From positions 2,542,001 through 2,606,000 of the forward strand of contig NZ_CP009434.1 in the NCBI RefSeq assembly GCF_000960995.1: a DNA stretch of 64,000 nucleotides, in the 5' to 3' direction. Shown piece by piece: positions 60,665-64,000 of this stretch. The first letter of the stretch is position 1. The number at the start of each line of letters is the position of its first letter. The position numbers and the translations under genes are program-made. The notes under the pieces are model-generated. The model saw only the letters and a program-made list of their open reading frames with translations. It was not told where the DNA came from and ran no database searches. This stretch comes from Burkholderia glumae LMG 2196 = ATCC 33617. Its GTDB lineage: Bacteria > Pseudomonadota > Gammaproteobacteria > Burkholderiales > Burkholderiaceae.

Positions 60665-62950
60665 ATGGTCACCACTCACAACCTCGGCTTCCCTCGCATC
60701 GGCGCGAAACGCGAACTGAAATTCGCCCTCGAGCGCTACTGGAAGGGCGAGTCCTCGCGCGACGAGCTCAAGGCGCTGGGCGCCGAACTGCGCGCGCGCC
60801 ACTGGCACCACCAGGCCGGGCTCGACCTCGTGCCGGTCGGCGATTTCGCGTTCTACGACCAGGTACTCGACATGAGCTTCACGCTCGGCAACCTGCCCGA
60901 GCGGGTGCGCGACTTCCACGGCGATGCGCTCGACAACAGCTTCCGCGTGGCGCGCGGCCGGTCGGCGGCCCCTCATGCCGCGTGCTGCGGCGGGGTCGCG
61001 GCCGGCGAGATGACGAAGTGGTTCGACACCAACTACCACTACATCGTCCCCGAATTCACGGCCGATACCTCATTCACGCTCGATGCCTCGCGCCTGACGG
61101 CGCAACTCGCCGAGGCGCGCGCCCAGGGCACGAAGGCCAAGGCCGTGATCATCGGCCCGGTCACCTACCTGTGGCTCGGCAAGACCAAGGACGCGTCGGA
61201 CAGGCTCGCGCTGCTGCCGCGCCTCCTGCCCGCCTACGCGGCACTGCTCGACGCGCTGGCCGCCGACGGCGTGGCGTGGGTGCAGATCGACGAGCCGGCG
61301 CTCGTCACCGAGCTCGACGACGCGTGGCGGCAGGCGTTCATCACGGCCTACGAGGCGCTGAAGTCGCGCAGGGTCAAGCTGCTGCTGGCCACCTACTTCG
61401 GCCCGCTGCTCGACAATCTCGATCTGGCCGTGAAGCTGCCCGTCGACGGCCTGCATCTCGACGCGATCCATGCCCGCAGCGAAGTGCTGCTGGCGGCGGA
61501 CCGGCTGCCGGCCGCGAGCGTGCTGTCGGTGGGCGTCATCAACGGCCGCAACGTCTGGAAGACCGATCTGACGGCCGCGCTCGACTGGCTCGAGCCGCTC
61601 GCCGGCCGCCTCGGCGAGCGCCTCTGGATCGCGCCGTCGTGCTCGCTGCTGCACGTGCCGGTCGATCTCGCCGGCGAGACGAAGCTCGACGCCGAGATCC
61701 GGTCGTGGCTCGCCTTCGCGCTGCAGAAGCTCGACGAACTGCAGGTGCTGGCCGCCGCGCTGAACCAGGGCCGCGCCGCCGTGGCCGACGCGCTGGCCGC
61801 CAACGCCGCCGCCGTCGCGGCGCGCCGCGCGTCGCCGCGCGTGCACAACCCGGCCGTGAAGGCCGCCGTCGCGAAGCTCGACGCGCGGCTCGGCCGGCGC
61901 GCGAGCGCCTATGCCGAGCGCGCCGCGAAGCAGGCCGCGCGCCTGCGGCTGCCGAGGTTCCCCACCACCACGATCGGCTCGTTTCCGCAGACGGCCGAGA
62001 TCCGCCAGGCGCGCAGCCGGTTCAAGGCCGGCACGCTCGACCTGGACGGCTACCGCGCCGCGATGCGCGCCGAGATCGCGCGCAGCGTGCGCGAGCAGGA
62101 ACGCCTCGGGCTCGACGTGCTGGTCCACGGCGAAGCGGAGCGCAACGACATGGTCGAATACTTCGGCGAGCAGCTCGACGGCTACGCGTTCAGCCAGTTC
62201 GGCTGGGTGCAGTCCTACGGCTCGCGCTGCGTGAAGCCGCCGATCCTGTTCGGCGACATCAGCCGCCCGAAGGCGATGACGGTCGAGTGGATCGCCTATG
62301 CGCAGTCGCTGACGCCAAAGCCGATGAAGGGCATGCTGACCGGCCCCGTCACGCTGCTGAACTGGTCGTTCGTGCGTGACGACCAGCCGCGCTCGGTGTC
62401 GTGCCGCCAGCTCGCGCTGGCGATCCGCGAGGAAGTGATCGATCTCGAGAAGGCCGGCGTGAGCGTGATCCAGATCGACGAGGCCGCGCTGCGCGAAGGC
62501 CTGCCGCTGCGTCGCGCGCAGTGGGCCGACTACCTGGGCTGGGCAGTCGACGCGTTCCGCATCAGTGCCAACGGCGTGCGCGACGAGACGCAGATCCACA
62601 CCCACATGTGCTATTCGGAGTTCAACGACATCATCGCGTCGATCGCCGAGATGGACGCCGACGTCATCACGATCGAGACATCGCGCTCCGACATGGAGCT
62701 GCTCGACGCGTTCGACGACTTCAAGTACCCGAACGAGATCGGGCCGGGCGTGTACGACATCCATTCGCCGAACATCCCGACCGAGCAGCAGATCGTCGCG
62801 TTGATGAAGAAGGCGGCCGAGCGCGTGCCCGCCGAGCGCCTGTGGGTCAACCCGGACTGCGGCCTGAAGACCCGCCAATGGGCCGAGGTGATTCCGGCGC
62901 TGACCAACATGGTGTCGGCGGCGAAGGCGCTGCGCAGCCAGAGTCGGTAG
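60665..62950 (+). CDS. metE: Cobalamin-independent methionine synthase
   Basis: A 761-residue two-barrel enzyme of normal length. It transfers the methyl group from 5-methyl-tetrahydropteroyl-triglutamate to homocysteine. Zinc/homocysteine ligands are H647 and C649 (H-T-H-M-C-Y-S-E-F), E671 and C732 (N-P-D-C-G-L-K-T-R). The N-terminal R-I-G-A-K-R-E-L-K and W-F-D-T-N-Y-H-Y folate-site motifs are intact. It is divergent from metR. Oddly, a Cys pair (A-C-C-G-G) sits in the usually Ala/Gly-rich loop near residue 107. Confidence 0.96.
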   Translation: MVTTHNLGFPRIGAKRELKFALERYWKGESSRDELKALGAELRARHWHHQAGLDLVPVGDFAFYDQVLDMSFTLGNLPERVRDFHGDALDNSFRVARGRSAAPHAACCGGVAAGEMTKWFDTNYHYIVPEFTADTSFTLDASRLTAQLAEARAQGTKAKAVIIGPVTYLWLGKTKDASDRLALLPRLLPAYAALLDALAADGVAWVQIDEPALVTELDDAWRQAFITAYEALKSRRVKLLLATYFGPLLDNLDLAVKLPVDGLHLDAIHARSEVLLAADRLPAASVLSVGVINGRNVWKTDLTAALDWLEPLAGRLGERLWIAPSCSLLHVPVDLAGETKLDAEIRSWLAFALQKLDELQVLAAALNQGRAAVADALAANAAAVAARRASPRVHNPAVKAAVAKLDARLGRRASAYAERAAKQAARLRLPRFPTTTIGSFPQTAEIRQARSRFKAGTLDLDGYRAAMRAEIARSVREQERLGLDVLVHGEAERNDMVEYFGEQLDGYAFSQFGWVQSYGSRCVKPPILFGDISRPKAMTVEWIAYAQSLTPKPMKGMLTGPVTLLNWSFVRDDQPRSVSCRQLALAIREEVIDLEKAGVSVIQIDEAALREGLPLRRAQWADYLGWAVDAFRISANGVRDETQIHTHMCYSEFNDIIASIAEMDADVITIETSRSDMELLDAFDDFKYPNEIGPGVYDIHSPNIPTEQQIVALMKKAAERVPAERLWVNPDCGLKTRQWAEVIPALTNMVSAAKALRSQSR

Positions 62951-63015
62951 GGCGCGATGTCGTCCACTACCGTGTACACTCGGCCCGATTCAATGGATAG
63001 CCCGGGGAGGCTGCG

Positions 63016-63540
63016 ATGGAGATCCGCGACGCGCGCGAGCAGGATGTGGCAGGCATCACGGCAATCTACAACGATGCCGTGATGAACACGCTGGCGATCT
63101 GGAACGAGACTGCCGTGGACACGGCGAACCGCACCGCCTGGCTGGCCGATCGCGGCCGCGCCGGCTACCCGGTGCTGGTGGCCGTGGACGCTGCGCAGCA
63201 GGTACTCGGCTACGCGTCGTTTGGCGACTGGCGCCCGTTCGACGGCTTCCGCGCCACCGTCGAGCACTCGATCTACGTGCGCGCCGACCAGCGCGGCAAC
63301 GGCATCGGCCGGCAGCTGATGGTGGCGCTGATCGAACGCGCGCGCGCGATCGGCAAGCACGTGATGGTGGCCGGCATCGAAGCCAACAACGCCGGCTCGA
63401 TCCGGCTGCACGAAACGCTCGGCTTCCGTGACACCGGCACGCTGCGGCAGGTGGGCATGAAGTTCGGCCAGTGGCTCGACCTGACGTTCATGCAACTGAC
63501 GCTCGACACGCGGGCGACGCCGCAGGCGAAGCTGCCTTGA
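63016..63540 (+). CDS. GNAT N-acetyltransferase (phosphinothricin-acetyltransferase-like)
   Basis: A 174-residue acetyltransferase. R-A-D-Q-R-G-N-G-I-G-R-Q-L is the acetyl-CoA-binding motif A, and I-R-L-H-E-T-L-G-F follows as motif B. The N-terminus I-R-D-A-R-E-Q-D and A-I-Y-N-D-A-V match the Pat/MddA group, which acetylates methionine sulfoximine or related amino acids. GGGGAGG precedes the ATG. It lies 65 bases after metE on the same strand and could be cotranscribed. Confidence 0.88.
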   Translation: MEIRDAREQDVAGITAIYNDAVMNTLAIWNETAVDTANRTAWLADRGRAGYPVLVAVDAAQQVLGYASFGDWRPFDGFRATVEHSIYVRADQRGNGIGRQLMVALIERARAIGKHVMVAGIEANNAGSIRLHETLGFRDTGTLRQVGMKFGQWLDLTFMQLTLDTRATPQAKLP

Positions 63541-63721
63541 GACCGGCGCGCCGGCGGCCACCGTCCGCCGGCCGGCTAGCCGAACCGCCCCCGCCAGGGC
63601 CAAGCGCCCCTGCCGCCTGAGCGCGCGCCGCGCCCCGGCCCCGCCTGCTCGCCCCTTCCCGTGCGCCACGCCTCGCCGTTGCGGGTAACTCCCGATGCCG
63701 GTGCATCCCTCGCAATTTGTA

Positions 63722-63735
63722 TGATGACCACATCA
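63722..63735. promoter_or_regulatory. Inverted repeat overlapping -10 box of GntR gene
   Basis: TGATG and CATCA flank ACCA as a perfect 5-bp inverted repeat (63722-63735). It overlaps a TATGAT -10 candidate (63719-63724), 22 bases before the ATG at 63757. This placement suits autorepression by the FadR/GntR-type protein encoded downstream. Confidence 0.4.
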
Positions 63736-63756
63736 CCCGACAAATCCGCTTGCTTC

Positions 63757-64000
63757 ATGTTCGAGAAAATCCCGGCGCGCGCGATGAGCGACGCCGTCGC
63801 GCAGCAGTTGCTCAGGCAGATCGAGATCGGCGGCTTCGCCGGCACCGGCAAGCTGCCGACCGAATCCGTGCTGGCGCAGCAGTTCGGCGTGAGCCGCACG
63901 GTGATCCGCGAGGCGATCTCGCGGCTCAAGAACGAAGGCGTGGTCGAGCCGCGCCAGGGCAGCGGCGTGTTCATCGCGCAGCACGGCGCGATCCGGCCAC
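63757..64000 (+). CDS. GntR-family (FadR subfamily) regulator, cut by window end
   Basis: The first ~81 residues of a GntR-type regulator. They contain the winged helix with L-P-T-E-S-V-L-A-Q-Q-F-G-V-S-R-T-V-I-R-E-A-I and G-V-V-E-P-R-Q-G-S-G-V-F-I. The effector domain lies beyond the window, so the ligand cannot be judged; the wording of the HTH suggests the FadR/FCD class. ATG at 63721 is an alternative start in the same frame, but it falls inside the likely -10 box, so 63757 is preferred. Confidence 0.85.
   Translation, partial: MFEKIPARAMSDAVAQQLLRQIEIGGFAGTGKLPTESVLAQQFGVSRTVIREAISRLKNEGVVEPRQGSGVFIAQHGAIRP

Overview
The window is about 68% GC and looks like a Burkholderia sensu stricto chromosome, possibly a second chromosome. 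This is inferred from the gene content: sarcosine oxidase operon beside a GbdR-type regulator, OmpC-like porin, XapX and YoaK/DUF1275 proteins, DUF2934, MetR/MetE, several AraC regulators and two chemoreceptors. No rRNA, tRNA, CRISPR array, phage block or intact insertion sequence was seen. Gene density is high from about 21 kb onward. The first 20 kb are looser, with long gene-free gaps, AT-rich patches and broken genes.

Region by region. 0-6.4 kb: DUF2934 protein, CinA-type NMN amidase, and a divergent sugar cassette (AraC regulator; GPH-family sugar transporter; GH127 beta-L-arabinofuranosidase with its zinc/cysteine active site). 6.4-20 kb: a chemoreceptor split by an in-frame TGA, a free-standing STN-domain protein, a lipoprotein, a short-chain dehydrogenase remnant, a PHB-depolymerase-like esterase, an orphan ribonucleotide reductase beta subunit, a serine protease split by an in-frame TAG, an alpha/beta hydrolase and an intact chemoreceptor. 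Two matching RNA-like elements (6815-6960 minus and 9993-10142 plus), each ending in its own intrinsic terminator, lie here; a third orphan terminator sits at 20172-20223.

20.7-37.1 kb is the most unusual block. Two paralogous large regulators (winged helix, NB-ARC-like ATPase, helical repeats; 956 and 979 aa) flank a minus-strand run of nine closely spaced genes plus one single-gene unit. The run encodes a YcaC-like hydrolase, a YtcJ-like amidohydrolase with a Cys/His-rich tail, DoxX, an HD-family protein lacking its HD dyad, XapX, DUF1275, an exported two-domain glyoxalase-like protein, an alginate-export-type outer-membrane protein and a small protein. The single gene is a Tat-exported chloroperoxidase-like hydrolase. 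CTGAAG direct repeats at 9-11 bp steps lie upstream of both transcription units, as expected for OmpR-type DNA-binding domains. I infer a regulated envelope or small-molecule response system of unknown substrate.

37.7-47.7 kb: AraC regulators, DEAD-box helicase, DJ-1/PfpI protein, porin, DUF1479 dioxygenase-like protein with a divergent AraC gene, and a small stress group (ferritin-like, CsbD, 72-aa protein). 47.7-56.2 kb: sdaA-soxB-soxD-soxA-soxG-folB, a sarcosine-to-serine-to-pyruvate catabolic operon ending in a folate gene, divergent from a GlxA/GbdR-type regulator. 56.6-64 kb: a collagen-like repeat protein, gamma-glutamyltransferase, metR/metE, a GNAT acetyltransferase and the start of a GntR regulator cut by the window end.
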